Below are positions 27,775 through 36,937 of a stretch of DNA of 64,000 nt, piece by piece. The notes under the pieces were generated by a model. The model was not told where the DNA came from. It ran no database searches and saw only the letters and a list, made by a program, of their open reading frames with translations. Position numbers and translations under genes: made by a program. The DNA lies in assembly GCF_900110345.1 (NCBI RefSeq), contig NZ_FODJ01000006.1, positions 1 through 64,000 of the forward strand. Direction: 5' to 3'. This DNA is from Amphibacillus marinus. Its GTDB lineage: Bacteria > Bacillota > Bacilli > Bacillales > Amphibacillaceae. Position 1 is the first letter of the stretch. Every line of letters starts with the position of its first letter.

Positions 27775-28377
27775 CTACCCCCCCTCCCAATAAATAGTAA
27801 GCTGTTCATGCTCCATCTCTAGAGCTTGACTTAGCCATTGTTGCATTGCCTGATAATTTTCATGAAAATAAGTGGACTCGTTACCGGGCTCTTCAGTATT
27901 AATCCAGACGGGCTTGATATGAATATTATTGAAGGTTTCCTCCTCTACATAGACTGAAACATTGGCTAATTCAGTGGAGAGCTCATCTGAAACATGGTCA
28001 AATGTAATTTGGGTTATGCGAAAACCATACAAGCTTGCAAATTCATCCTCAAGCTCTGTCTTAACTTGATTGCCAAGCTCTTCTATAACATATGCATGAG
28101 TCGAGGCTTGTATATCTTTTTTTTGAAGATTAATTGTTTGTTCGATGTTTTCACTACCATTTTGACTAAATAATGAATCAATCAATTTACTGGCATCAGT
28201 CTGGATATTCATATTAAACAATTGCACAATAGGTTGAATAAAATAAAAGAGAAAGATAATTGATAAGCTAAATTGAGCATAACGTTTCATTTTTTTATCT
28301 GGTAGAATCATCATGACAATCATCATGATAATCATTAAAATAATAATATTGGTTAGCCAATCGATAATTATACGCAA
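27775..28377 (-). CDS. spoIIIAF: Stage III sporulation protein SpoIIIAF
   Basis: Mother-cell membrane protein of the A-Q complex, about 200 residues. Two membrane segments lie in the first 60 residues (IIILMIIMMIVMMILP and FSLSIIFLFYFIQPIVQLF). The rest is a ring-building-like extracellular domain. The start is unclear: TTG at 28377 (MRIIIDWLTNI) has AAAGGA at about 10 nt, whereas GTG at 28386 almost touches that motif. Confidence 0.92.
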   Translation of the reverse strand: MRIIIDWLTNIIILMIIMMIVMMILPDKKMKRYAQFSLSIIFLFYFIQPIVQLFNMNIQTDASKLIDSLFSQNGSENIEQTINLQKKDIQASTHAYVIEELGNQVKTELEDEFASLYGFRITQITFDHVSDELSTELANVSVYVEEETFNNIHIKPVWINTEEPGNESTYFHENYQAMQQWLSQALEMEHEQLTIYWEGG

Positions 28378-28394
28378 ACTAGTCACTTCCTTTC

Positions 28395-29564
28395 TTAACG
28401 CATCATTAAAGTGAGATTACTAGCAACTAATAAAATAACGATTGTCATGACAAACATAAAGGAAACAACAAGCAAAGCTGCCAACAAATAAAAAATATGC
28501 TCTGAAATGGCTGTTGCACTTTTGACAATCTGAACCTCACCGATCGGTTGCAGAATAGCTGCTACCAGCTTATAAGAAAGACCAATAATGGCTACTTTAA
28601 TAATGGGAACGGCAACCATGAGTAGAATAAATATAAAGCCAAACACACCTAAACCATTTTTCAAAATTTGCGTTGTTGCAAAAATAGTATCCGTCGCCTC
28701 AGAGAACATCCTGCCAACGACTGGAATAAAATTATTGGTTACAAATTGAGTCGTTTTCACAGTCAAGCCATCTTGAACTGATGAAATAGCACCTTGGGCT
28801 GACAAAACAGTTAAAAAAACACTAAGACAAATGACAAGTAAACCAAGAGCAACTTGTCTTAACAGGTCCGCTAGTTTTGTTAACTGAAAGGTTTTATTTA
28901 ATAGACTAACTAAATGCAATAATAAGGAAAAATAAATAAGCGGTAGCACAACTTTATCTGTTATAACGACCGTTATATTTAGAAACGTAATAATGACTGG
29001 ATGGAAGAACGAAGCTGAAAGGATGCCTCCCATCATTGCCATTAAACCAAGTAGTAATGGTAACAGAGCCAGAACAAAGCTATGAATTTGACTAACCACA
29101 TCTGTAATTAGCGCTCCTACAACCGTGAAGCTTTGTATGGCCAAAGTTGTTAGTAAAATAATAAGTACGAGGTTAGCAACTGTGCTAACCGACTCAGATT
29201 GAAAGGATGCTTGCATATTTTTAAGAAAAGCCGAAATCAGACTAATGACGATTAATTGACCCAATAGTTTACTACTTGCCATTAATTCATGAGCTGTTAG
29301 CTCGAAGAAAGCTCTAAACAAGCTTGTTATCGAAAGACCTGAGCTATTTGTTATCATTTCCTTCACAGACAGTCGATTGATCTCAGGTAAATAATCCTCA
29401 TAATCATATCTCAACTCCTGCCAGAAATCAGTTAATGGCTCTGTTTCTAGTTGGTCAAACAATTGTATTTCCGGTTGTTGGACCTCTTGCTCTGCATAAA
29501 CTGGCAGGGTATGGCTTGTCAAATTCAACACGATGATACCTATAAGCGTGATTAGTTTCTTCAT
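28395..29564 (-). CDS. spoIIIAE: Stage III sporulation protein SpoIIIAE
   Basis: Polytopic protein of 389 residues. It has an N-terminal signal sequence (about 1-24, ending VYA) and then seven or so membrane segments from about residue 90. It belongs to the SpoIIIAE/transporter-like family and is the largest subunit of the mother-cell side of the channel. Conserved stretches include GLMAMMGGILSASFFHPVII and AAILQPIGEVQIVKS. It is fifth in the eight-gene operon. Confidence 0.96.
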   Translation of the reverse strand: MKKLITLIGIIVLNLTSHTLPVYAEQEVQQPEIQLFDQLETEPLTDFWQELRYDYEDYLPEINRLSVKEMITNSSGLSITSLFRAFFELTAHELMASSKLLGQLIVISLISAFLKNMQASFQSESVSTVANLVLIILLTTLAIQSFTVVGALITDVVSQIHSFVLALLPLLLGLMAMMGGILSASFFHPVIITFLNITVVITDKVVLPLIYFSLLLHLVSLLNKTFQLTKLADLLRQVALGLLVICLSVFLTVLSAQGAISSVQDGLTVKTTQFVTNNFIPVVGRMFSEATDTIFATTQILKNGLGVFGFIFILLMVAVPIIKVAIIGLSYKLVAAILQPIGEVQIVKSATAISEHIFYLLAALLVVSFMFVMTIVILLVASNLTLMMR

Positions 29565-29594
29565 CAGGAATTAGCCTCCCGTATATTCGCTAAG

Positions 29595-29984
29595 CTATTG
29601 AGGAATAAAGCGAATAATGGCTTCGATAACTGCTGTTAAAACAGGTACTGAAACGATTAGAATTAACACTTTACCTACTAGTTCAATTTTTGATGCAATT
29701 GATCCAAGACCAGCGTCATTAGTAAGCTGAGCCCCTAATTCTGTTAAGTATGCAATACCAATAATTTGAAAAACAGTATCCAGGTAAATAAAGTTAATGC
29801 GATATTGATTGGCTAAATCTCTAAGTAGACTAATAATTTCAGTAACAGGAGCTAGAATAAAATAAAATAGTAAACAGGTTGTGATTATTAATAAAACTAA
29901 GGCAATAGTTGGCTGATAAGCTTTTATTAATGTAATAAGGAGCGCAGCGACAAAGCCAATAAGAATGACTTGGACAATTAGCAT
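29595..29984 (-). CDS. spoIIIAD: Stage III sporulation protein SpoIIIAD
   Basis: Small polytopic membrane protein, 129 residues with four predicted membrane segments; a SpoIIIAC/AD-family protein. QIIGIAYLTELGAQLTNDAG is the family's conserved segment. It starts 3 nt after spoIIIAC ends. Confidence 0.95.
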   Translation of the reverse strand: MLIVQVILIGFVAALLITLIKAYQPTIALVLLIITTCLLFYFILAPVTEIISLLRDLANQYRINFIYLDTVFQIIGIAYLTELGAQLTNDAGLGSIASKIELVGKVLILIVSVPVLTAVIEAIIRFIPQ

Positions 29985-29987
29985 TCT

Positions 29988-30194
29988 TTATCCTTGAAAT
30001 AGGAAGACAGATTTAATTTGCTGAAATAAATCAGCAATACTATTCATGACCATCATTAGGACAATAATAAAACCTACCAATGTGATGAATTGAGCGTATT
30101 CTTCTTTCCCCATTTGCTTTAAGATAGTATGGATCATGGCGACAACTACGCCAATTCCGGCAATCTGAAAAATTAATGAAACATCCTGTTGCAT
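29988..30194 (-). CDS. spoIIIAC: Stage III sporulation protein SpoIIIAC
   Basis: 68 residues with two membrane segments (LIFQIAGIGVVVAMIHTIL and FITLVGFIIVLMMVMNSI). The length and the sequence KQMGKEEYAQFI between them are typical of SpoIIIAC. It lies between spoIIIAB and spoIIIAD in the conserved order. Confidence 0.95.
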   Translation of the reverse strand: MQQDVSLIFQIAGIGVVVAMIHTILKQMGKEEYAQFITLVGFIIVLMMVMNSIADLFQQIKSVFLFQG

Positions 30195-30210
30195 TATCGT
30201 TAACTCCCTT

Positions 30211-30720
30211 CTACATTAAAACTAACGTCATTAGAATGCCACTAAGTAAACCAATTCCTTGATAGACCTTTCCCAGCTTTAAGTGGTCAACCTGCGCTTC
30301 TTGAAATAATCGATCAAGATGTACACAAGCTAATTGCGTTTGTTTTCTTTGTTCTTTCGCATCAAACGTACCCAGTGTATAGCCGAATTGCTTTAAAATA
30401 TCAATTTCCTGTTGTTTTAAGGCTGAGCAATTTTTTAACTTAATTAATTCACTATTCCAAAGTGTCGAAAGATTATCATGGTAACTTAATTGCCGACCAA
30501 TACTAGCGAAAAAATAATTGCATGGCTTGGGTGATTGCTCAGCTATTTTAAGACATATCTGTCCAATTGTTGTATAGCTATAAATAATTTCTGATTCCAT
30601 GATTTGTAAAGCAACCTTTAGCTGCAAGATTTGCTTTGGTCTCTGCTTTAACCGCTCAGCATATTCAAAGCCGATTAATGACGTTGCTGTAATTAGCAAA
30701 ATCGCTCCAATCCAATTCAT
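30211..30720 (-). CDS. spoIIIAB: Stage III sporulation protein SpoIIIAB
   Basis: 169 residues, with an N-terminal membrane segment and a C-terminal hydrophobic tail around a helical cytoplasmic domain (GspF-like fold in the family). ATSLIGFEYAERLKQRPKQI and ALQIMESEIIYSYTTI match SpoIIIAB. Its start lies 56 nt inside the end of spoIIIAA, an unusually long overlap. No strong Shine-Dalgarno was seen, so translation may be coupled to spoIIIAA. Confidence 0.94.
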   Translation of the reverse strand: MNWIGAILLITATSLIGFEYAERLKQRPKQILQLKVALQIMESEIIYSYTTIGQICLKIAEQSPKPCNYFFASIGRQLSYHDNLSTLWNSELIKLKNCSALKQQEIDILKQFGYTLGTFDAKEQRKQTQLACVHLDRLFQEAQVDHLKLGKVYQGIGLLSGILMTLVLM

Positions 30721-31651
30721 GACGCTCCCCCCGCTTCAAAGCAATATTTTCTCCATTCTCATTCAAAACTTGAATGCTTGTCCGATTTGTTCGATTTAAG
30801 ATAATAAAACGGTCAAAATAGTTTTCTTTTAGTAAATATTGGAATTGACTCCGTTTCTTTAGTTGAGTTAAATTCATGCTGTGCGCTGTACATAAAACCG
30901 CCACACCTGCACGACTAGCTTCTAAAATAGCTTGGACATCACGCTCTGAACCAATTTCATCAACAATTAGCACGTCGGGGGACATTGAACGTATTAACAT
31001 CATCATGCCTTCACTTTTCGGACAGTGATCCAGCACATCGTAACGATCGCCAAGCTGATATTGTGACTGTCCACCTTTACAAGCTGCTATTTCTGATCGC
31101 TCATCAACGATGCCAACTTTATAGGCAGGTGTTTGTCCCCAACCGGTTGCGATAATTCTGGCTAAATCGCGCAAATAGGTTGTTTTGCCTGATTGAGGTG
31201 GTCCAATAATTAAGGTATTTAAATATTGACCACTCTCAAATAAGTATTTAATTGCCGTGTTCGCCACCCCAATCTTTTCACGAGCTAGTCGTATATTAAA
31301 TGAACTAATTGTTTGAATTTGTTTAACTGATTGATTTTGAACAACAGTTTGACCAGCAATACCAACACGATGTCCGCCAGCTAAAGTGACATAGCCTTGT
31401 CTAAGCTCCTCTTCTAAACGATAGCGCGAAAATTCACTTAATTGATTGAGGATATAATGACCATCTTCAACAGTGACAGTATACTCCGCAATGAAATTAA
31501 AATGATTTTGAAACACAAGTTCAATTGGCTTGTTTATTCTTATCCGTATCTCTTCAATTAGTCTACTGCCACTAATTGAATTTAACTCTTGATGGAATCG
31601 CTTTGGGATTATTTTAAGGATGTCGTTTGGTAACAGTTTAATCACCTTCAA
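30665..31651 (-). CDS. spoIIIAA: Stage III sporulation ATPase SpoIIIAA
   Basis: Secretion-type ATPase powering the mother-cell-to-forespore channel. It has about 328 residues. Walker A is IGPPQSGKTTYLRDLAR, and Walker B lies near DVLIVDEIGSERDVQA. The C terminus is about 20 residues longer than I recall for B. subtilis because the frame runs into spoIIIAB. The start is uncertain: TTG at 31651 and GTG at 31645 have no Shine-Dalgarno, and AAGGTGATT lies downstream of both. On the minus strand a CATAGTCT sequence about 25 nt upstream resembles a sigma-E minus 10 box, but no good minus 35 was seen. Confidence 0.95.
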   Translation of the reverse strand: MKVIKLLPNDILKIIPKRFHQELNSISGSRLIEEIRIRINKPIELVFQNHFNFIAEYTVTVEDGHYILNQLSEFSRYRLEEELRQGYVTLAGGHRVGIAGQTVVQNQSVKQIQTISSFNIRLAREKIGVANTAIKYLFESGQYLNTLIIGPPQSGKTTYLRDLARIIATGWGQTPAYKVGIVDERSEIAACKGGQSQYQLGDRYDVLDHCPKSEGMMMLIRSMSPDVLIVDEIGSERDVQAILEASRAGVAVLCTAHSMNLTQLKKRSQFQYLLKENYFDRFIILNRTNRTSIQVLNENGENIALKRGERHELDWSDFANYSNVINRL

Positions 31652-31772
31652 TCATTAGACTATGATTACTTCTAATATATGATGTCTACAACTGATTATG
31701 ACAAGCAGGAGAGTTTCGCTATCTTTCGGAGCAGTATTCATGTGTATTCAGTACCCAATAAGTTAATTCTAA

Positions 31773-32257
31773 ACTCCTCAACTTTTCAGACACTGAAAAC
31801 AGTCATTAAGCCTTGCACGTGTTTGGGGGAGTGTGCATGCACTACCCAGATTGACTTTCATATCAGTTCGGCGCGTTATGCCGTTCCGAAAAGCAATGGG
31901 ATCGCTCTCCGCGGAGCTGGCTTCTGGCTACAGGATGTAAGTCAGTTAAACGTTGTTCCAGGACGTGACGGGGTTAGTCTAACACTTCACACAGTGAATC
32001 TTCAGCTCATCCTATTCCCACAGGAGAGGATTCGCATCCATTACTTATCTTCACTTAGGTAGGTATTCATCATGAATGAGTTAGTCCAAAATCAAAAGTA
32101 GAAACGAAAATAGCGCTTATTATCAGTCAATAAGCGAAGATGCTGGGATTTACTACTTCTGAAACCAAGACCTGCTGTGTTCAAGACTTACAAGGTATAG
32201 TTCAAACACCCACGGAAATCAGAACATATCCTTCTTGCAACTTAATAACGATAGCTT
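31773..32257. repeat. Dispersed noncoding repeat, family L, copy 2
   Basis: Aligns by eye with 9345-9744 in the same orientation over most of its length, with extra sequence at about 32095-32190. Shared blocks include 'cactgaaaacagtcattaag', 'cgctctccgcggagctggc', 'gtcagttaaacgttgttcc', 'aggacgtgacggggtta' and 'cttaataacgatagctt'. Its block 'acttcacacagtgaatc' recurs in the nested copy near 50561-50577. Confidence 0.8.
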
Positions 32258-32334
32258 TATACGAACGGGGTTATTCGGCAAAATATCTACTTGCCCTTTT
32301 CTTCTCCATGTTGCTAAGAACCAAGAAAGCGAAT

Positions 32335-32379
32335 AAAAAAGCATCAACTAAATTCAGCTAAGCTTCATTTAGTTGATGC
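32335..32379 (-). terminator. Terminator of efp
   Basis: GCATCAACTAAA (32341-32352) pairs perfectly with TTTAGTTGATGC (32368-32379), with an inner AGCT pairing. On the minus strand it is followed by ttttttatt. It lies 15 nt after the efp stop codon. Confidence 0.85.
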
Positions 32380-32393
32380 TTTTCATTATTGTT

Positions 32394-32951
32394 TTATGCG
32401 CGTGATACATATTTCCCATCAGAGGTACTTACAATTAAGCGATCACCAATATTAACAAAGAAAGGTACTTGAACAGTTAAGCCTGTTTCCATTACTGCTG
32501 GTTTTGAGCCGCCACTTGCCGTATCACCTTTAATACCTGGCTCAGTTTCAACAACTTCTAGTTCAACGTTATTGGGTAAGGCTACACCAATTGTCTCAGT
32601 TTGATATGACATAATATTTACTTCCATGTTTTCTTTTAAAAACTTTAATTCGTAGTCAATTTGTCCAGCAGGAATTTCTGTTTGCTCATAAGACTCCATA
32701 TCCATAAAGGTATGCATTTCTCCAGAAGCATACAAGTATTGCATCTTACGGTTATCAATATGGGCTTTAGCTACTTTTTCCCCAGCACGAAAGGTTTTTT
32801 CCTGAATGTTTCCATTACGCAAATTACGTAGCTTTGTTCGCACAAAGGCTGCACCCTTACCAGGTTTAACATGTTGAAATTCTAGTACTTGCCAAATACC
32901 GTTATCAAATTCAATGGTCAATCCTGTTTTAAAATCATTAACTGAAATCAT
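32394..32951 (-). CDS. efp: Translation elongation factor P
   Basis: Rescues ribosomes stalled at polyproline. It has 185 residues in three beta-barrel domains. The acceptor loop reads [17 protein letters not shown], with Lys32 at the tip as in other Bacillaceae. The final domain ends [20 protein letters not shown]. It follows yqhT by 41 nt, the usual yqhT-efp pair. Confidence 0.98.
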   Translation of the reverse strand: MISVNDFKTGLTIEFDNGIWQVLEFQHVKPGKGAAFVRTKLRNLRNGNIQEKTFRAGEKVAKAHIDNRKMQYLYASGEMHTFMDMESYEQTEIPAGQIDYELKFLKENMEVNIMSYQTETIGVALPNNVELEVVETEPGIKGDTASGGSKPAVMETGLTVQVPFFVNIGDRLIVSTSDGKYVSRA

Positions 32952-32992
32952 TACTTTATCCTCCCTAAAACCTCTCAGTAGCTTTTAGCTAC

Positions 32993-34057
32993 CTATAATA
33001 TAATAAGTTCTTTCGGTGCACTGTTCAAGCTTTTATTTCCATCTTTCAAGATGATGATATCATCTTCAATTCGACACCCGCCAACATTTGGCACATACAC
33101 ACCTGGTTCAACAGTGACAACCATGTTCTCCTGCAACACCGTTTCATCTGATGGTGACAAGCGCGGTGACTCATGAACCTCAATGCCTAAGCCGTGACCA
33201 GTACCATGACCAAAGCAATTGCCGTAGCCCTTCTCTGTTATGTAATCTCGTGCTAGCGCATCAGCTTCTTTACCAGTCATTCCTGCTTTGGTACCACGCA
33301 ATCCCCGTAAGTGCGCTTCCAAAACGGTGTCATAAATATCACGTAATTGATCTGAAATATCCCCAACTGCAAACGTTCGCGTTATATCCGAGCAGTACCC
33401 TTGATATAAAGCACCAAAATCAAGTGTAACAAGCTCACCTTGCTCAATTTTCTTTTCACTCGCTACCCCATGTGGCAACGCTGAGCGAACACCTGAAGCA
33501 ACAATAATATCAAAACTTGATGAGGTAGCGCCTTGCTTTCTCATGAAGAATTCTAGTTCATTAGATACTTCAATTTCAGTAATACCAGGTTTAACAAATT
33601 TTAAAATATGGGCATAGGCAGCATCAGAAATATTTGCAGCCTGCTGCATAATCGCTAATTCTTCCTCTGTTTTAATTGTTCGTAGCTGCTCAACAATTCC
33701 TGAAGTCGGGACAAGCTCACCTTCAACAGCACTATTATAGGCCTGATAATTGGCGTAGGTTAAATCAGTTTGTTCGAAACCAATTTTTTTTAACTTTCTT
33801 TTGCTAAGTTGAGTGGCAATCTCCGTAACAATTGCTTGCTTATGCTGAATTATTTCAAAATCAACTGCTTGCTTAGCAGCCTGCTCCACATAGCGGAAGT
33901 CTGTGACAAAGAGTTGCTCTGTTTTCGTTACAATTACAACTCCCGCACTTCCTGTAAAACCTGATATGTACCGACGATTAAAGGCATTGGTTATAATTAA
34001 TGCATCCAAATCCTGTTTTTCAATGGCTTGCTTAAGGTTTACTAATTTACTCATCAT
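32993..34057 (-). CDS. yqhT: Xaa-Pro dipeptidase/aminopeptidase (M24 family)
   Basis: Cytosolic metallopeptidase that removes residues before proline. It has 354 residues. The creatinase-like N domain is 1-130, the M24 catalytic domain 135-354. Metal ligands are seen in VTLDFGALYQGYCSDITRTF (two Asp), GHGTGHGLGIEVHE (His), TVEPGVYVP (Glu) and GCRIEDDIII (Glu). The ATG at 34057 was chosen over a GTG 9 nt upstream because GGGTGG is correctly placed. Pairing with efp is conserved and fits proline metabolism. Confidence 0.96.
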   Translation of the reverse strand: MMSKLVNLKQAIEKQDLDALIITNAFNRRYISGFTGSAGVVIVTKTEQLFVTDFRYVEQAAKQAVDFEIIQHKQAIVTEIATQLSKRKLKKIGFEQTDLTYANYQAYNSAVEGELVPTSGIVEQLRTIKTEEELAIMQQAANISDAAYAHILKFVKPGITEIEVSNELEFFMRKQGATSSSFDIIVASGVRSALPHGVASEKKIEQGELVTLDFGALYQGYCSDITRTFAVGDISDQLRDIYDTVLEAHLRGLRGTKAGMTGKEADALARDYITEKGYGNCFGHGTGHGLGIEVHESPRLSPSDETVLQENMVVTVEPGVYVPNVGGCRIEDDIIILKDGNKSLNSAPKELIIL

Positions 34058-34149
34058 CTGATCCACCCTTCACTATGTTAAAAAAACATTTCCCACCTAT
34101 CAGTGTACCACATTTTGTCGTGTTGTGAAGATGACAAGCTCTAATGCAG

Positions 34150-34632
34150 CTATTGTTGCTCGGAATTGTAATCCATAAAATCATAGGAGATGGTGTAACC
34201 AATAAAGACACCATATAATATGAATATACAAATCGTTGTTACAATCGTATCTTTACTCAGGGTCACAAGACTAGGGACAGATTCAAACCAGTTTGACAGA
34301 CCTAAAAAAATAGCTAGCCAGATCCCGATGCCATAAAGCAAGCCTGGCATCATACCCGTTAGGTTCTTTAAAAAAAAGTAGTATAGATATGCTAAAACTA
34401 TTGATATAATACTTAATATAAGAATGGCTAATAACTCTCCCTGCCAGTGCATGATCCAGTTAGCACGAAAGAACAGCTGTAGTGTTAGTGAAGAAGGTGA
34501 TACTTTAGTAAAATTAAAATACGAAGCAAATACCCCGACACTACTCCAAAGAAGACCACCAAAAAAACCAGCTTCTGCAACACGCCATCTAAGTGACTGA
34601 ATTGACTCTTTCTTTTTCTCTTGTTTAATCAT
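34150..34632 (-). CDS. yqhR: Conserved membrane protein YqhR
   Basis: 160 residues with four membrane segments (about 25-45, 65-90, 95-118 and 125-150). It matches my memory of YqhR, a Bacillaceae membrane protein of unknown function, in length and position near yqhT. In B. subtilis aroQ lies between yqhT and yqhR; it is absent here. Confidence 0.85.
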   Translation of the reverse strand: MIKQEKKKESIQSLRWRVAEAGFFGGLLWSSVGVFASYFNFTKVSPSSLTLQLFFRANWIMHWQGELLAILILSIISIVLAYLYYFFLKNLTGMMPGLLYGIGIWLAIFLGLSNWFESVPSLVTLSKDTIVTTICIFILYGVFIGYTISYDFMDYNSEQQ

Positions 34633-34828
34633 AAGTATTCACCTCATTGCTAACTTGTCCAAATTTCAAGTCCGCTATGCATCGTGAAAGAAATTGCAAA
34701 AAAACACTTTGCATTGCATAAATTTAATTTAAAAGACGATAATATAGTTAATTAAGTGATTAAGATTCTATTATAGAGGGAAAATAGTAGCAAGTTTATT
34801 CTACGACAAAAAAGGAGGAGTACATCAT

Positions 34829-35194
34829 ATGAAAGGACTTCGAACTGTTTTAGTATACACTGTTATCCTGTTCGCAACAATTGGTTTCTTCTATCAACTC
34901 TTCTTTCAAACAACTTCTTTATTTAATAATATACTAATTTTAGCTGGAATAGGCGCATTTGTTTATCTTCTCGTTTATTTATTCAAACCACAACAAAGAA
35001 TGACCGATGAGTTGAAGAAATACCGACGCGCAGCAAAGATGACAAATCGACGTTTCGCTCAAACTCAAAAGAAGAAGAAAAATAGCACTCAAAGAAAGGT
35101 TACACCAATCGCAAAAAAGAGAGCTTCAAATCCACCTCATCTTCGAGTTATTGAGGGAAAGAAAGCAAATAAAAAAGACCGCGCTTCCTTGTAA
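34829..35194 (+). CDS. yqhP: SA1362-family small membrane protein (YqhP-like)
   Basis: 121 residues with two membrane segments (about 7-27 and 33-52). A strongly basic C-terminal tail rich in Lys/Arg is probably cytoplasmic. The start ATG is preceded by AAGGAGGAG. In B. subtilis yqhP also lies between yqhQ/yqhR and yqhO. Function unknown. It is followed by a strong bidirectional terminator. Confidence 0.82.
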   Translation: MKGLRTVLVYTVILFATIGFFYQLFFQTTSLFNNILILAGIGAFVYLLVYLFKPQQRMTDELKKYRRAAKMTNRRFAQTQKKKKNSTQRKVTPIAKKRASNPPHLRVIEGKKANKKDRASL

Positions 35195-35250
35195 CCTAGA
35201 CCGACCTGCTGGCAGTCACATATTCTTCTAATAATACCGGCAAAACAAAG

Positions 35251-35287
35251 ATAAGACGAGTGAGCTACTTCAGCTCACTCGTCTTAT
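35251..35287. terminator. Bidirectional terminator between yqhP and yqhO
   Basis: A perfect 16-bp stem (ATAAGACGAGTGAGCT at 35251-35266 with its complement at 35272-35287) and a 5-nt loop ACTTC, followed by TTATTTG-type sequence. It serves the plus-strand yqhP transcript and possibly the convergent yqhO. Confidence 0.88.
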
Positions 35288-35381
35288 TTGAATATTTACG
35301 AAACCTTGCTTAATGTTCGTGTTTGGAACTTGTAAAAACAATTATAAAATACATTCATCTAAGTTAATTGCGGAATTAAAA

Positions 35382-36272
35382 CTAAACAAGCTGCTTTTGT
35401 AAGAAGTGCTTTGTTTTATGATAGCCCTTTTCGATTAATTGCTCGCGTCTTTGTTGCGAAAGCCCAAAGTCTGCGACGTTAACAGCATCCGTATCTAAAA
35501 AAATAATATTTCGTTTATCATGCTGCTCAATATATTTTAGATCTTGAGCATGTTGCATAGTTCCAATCAGCGTCTTGGTAAAGCGTAGACCATTATCTAT
35601 TTGAAAGTTAGTAAAATAATTTTCTTTAGACTGTAGTTGAAACCCAAGAACAGGACGCTTTTGCTTTGACTGATCGGTTTTAAAGATTCCCATTGGCAAG
35701 CTACTTAATAAAGCACCATCTACGAGTAAATGCTTTCTTGCCTGTTGATCAAATAGCTTAATCGGTCGAAAAAAATAGGGTAAGCTCGCACTCATTCGAA
35801 TTGCCTTCGCTACCGAAAAAGCATTTTGGTTTATACCATATATTTTAGTCAAGTCATCTGGCAAAATAATTAATCGACCAAGCGTAAGGTCCGCTGTTGT
35901 TATCTTCATTTCAACCTTGGTAATATCATTAAAGGACACAATTCCCTTTTCTTTTAATAGCTCTGCCAGCCACAGTTCAAGTCGATCCCCTTTATATAAA
36001 CCTAGCGTTCGATAAACAGCCAACCATTTTGCAAAGGGAAAGTATTTCTCCAGCTTGCCTCCATCGAGAAATTGCTGAAGATCGAGATTAAGCATGATTT
36101 CCTTTAGCTCTTTAGCTTGATATCCCGCTGCAAGTAAGCCAGCAACAATTGCCCCCGCTGAACTACCGGCAACTCTGGCAAATTGGATTCCTTTTTCTTC
36201 ACATGCCTGTAAAGCACCAATATAAGCAAACGATTTAACGCCACCACCGGAAAAGACACCATCAACAATCAT
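35382..36272 (-). CDS. yqhO: Patatin-like phospholipase family protein
   Basis: 296-residue serine lipid hydrolase of the patatin type. The oxyanion motif is GVFSGGGVKSFAYIGAL, the nucleophile Ser is in AGSSAGAIVAGLLAAG (GxSxG), and the catalytic Asp in LLVDGALLSS (DGA). The start at 36272 (MIVDGVF) has AGGAG 7 nt upstream; earlier in-frame ATGs overlap the ribosome binding site. Substrate unknown. It follows mntR and its terminator. Confidence 0.93.
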   Translation of the reverse strand: MIVDGVFSGGGVKSFAYIGALQACEEKGIQFARVAGSSAGAIVAGLLAAGYQAKELKEIMLNLDLQQFLDGGKLEKYFPFAKWLAVYRTLGLYKGDRLELWLAELLKEKGIVSFNDITKVEMKITTADLTLGRLIILPDDLTKIYGINQNAFSVAKAIRMSASLPYFFRPIKLFDQQARKHLLVDGALLSSLPMGIFKTDQSKQKRPVLGFQLQSKENYFTNFQIDNGLRFTKTLIGTMQHAQDLKYIEQHDKRNIIFLDTDAVNVADFGLSQQRREQLIEKGYHKTKHFLQKQLV

Positions 36273-36315
36273 TCGCATTCTCCTCATATCTATTTGTGTA
36301 ATAGATATGCATCTG

Positions 36316-36358
36316 CTACAAAAAAATAACTGAATCAGACTAATCTGATTCAGTTATT
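36316..36358 (-). terminator. Terminator of mntR
   Basis: A perfect 15-bp stem (AATAACTGAATCAGA at 36325-36339 with its complement at 36344-36358) and loop CTAA. On the minus strand it is followed by a T run. The stem begins inside the last codons of mntR. Confidence 0.9.
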
Positions 36359-36779
36359 CTTCTTGATCCGCTTCTTCTCTTAAGATAGCAAGTTCTTTTT
36401 CTCGATCTGGGTTTTTTTCAAAATATTGAACAAGATCGCCAATTCGATCAATTGAGTTCCAGCTCAAGTGGTGCTCAATCCCCTCAACATCTGTATAAAT
36501 ATTAGCGGCGTCTACACCAATGATTTCAAGAAACTGCTCAAGCAATTCATGTCTATATACTAAACGTTTTCCGATTTTTTTACCTTGTGGTGTTAAGATT
36601 AAGCCACGATACTTCTCATAATTAAGATAACCGTCTTTGTCTAATTTTTGAACCATTTTTGTAACGGAGGAAGGATGAACCTCAAGAGCTTCAGCAATAT
36701 CGGATACCCGTGCATAGCCCTTTGATTCAATTAACATGTAAATTTGTTCTATATAATCTTCCATACTAGGTGTCGGCAT
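36354..36779 (-). CDS. mntR: Manganese-dependent transcriptional regulator MntR
   Basis: DtxR-family sensor that shuts off manganese uptake and, in B. subtilis, activates efflux. It has 141 residues from [15 protein letters not shown]. All metal-site residues of B. subtilis MntR can be seen: Asp8 and Glu11, a His in [11 protein letters not shown], and Glu/Glu/His in [11 protein letters not shown]. The winged helix is [19 protein letters not shown]. The start at 36779 has GGGGGAG; the frame upstream does not match the family. Confidence 0.97.
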   Translation of the reverse strand: MPTPSMEDYIEQIYMLIESKGYARVSDIAEALEVHPSSVTKMVQKLDKDGYLNYEKYRGLILTPQGKKIGKRLVYRHELLEQFLEIIGVDAANIYTDVEGIEHHLSWNSIDRIGDLVQYFEKNPDREKELAILREEADQEE

Positions 36780-36902
36780 AAGTCTCCCCCATTCTTCAAA
36801 CAATCTTTACCTAACCAATTAATTACTCTTTAAAGAATACAATAGTTTCTGAACAGAGACAAGTCAAATCGGCTTTTAATTACTCTAAATAAACATTTCA
36901 TT

Positions 36903-36931
36903 TTGAAAATAATTAATAAACATCGTATAAT
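36903..36931 (+). promoter_or_regulatory. Sigma-A promoter of the yqhL leader
   Basis: TTGAAA (36903-36908), exactly 17 bp, TATAAT (36926-36931). The predicted start near 36938 leaves a leader of about 215 nt before the yqhL ATG, far longer than translation needs. Confidence 0.85.
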
Positions 36932-36937
36932 ATAGAC

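Larger units (their letters stand above)
31652..32393. other. Gap between spoIIIAA and efp, filled by a large repeat
   Basis: A 742-bp stretch with family L copy 2 (31773-32257) and the efp terminator (32335-32379). In B. subtilis the small gene yqhV lies here; no equivalent is seen. Open frames of 127 and 73 codons on the plus strand fall inside the repeat and show no codon or family signal. Confidence 0.7.

Noticed and set aside
31679-32062. 127-codon open frame on the plus strand between efp and spoIIIAA
   Set aside because: Most of it is family L repeat; the frame is broken in copy 1 at 9345-9744, so it is not kept as a protein.
32140-32361. 73-codon open frame on the plus strand
   Set aside because: It runs through the repeat and into the efp terminator stem, has no Shine-Dalgarno and has poor codon character.
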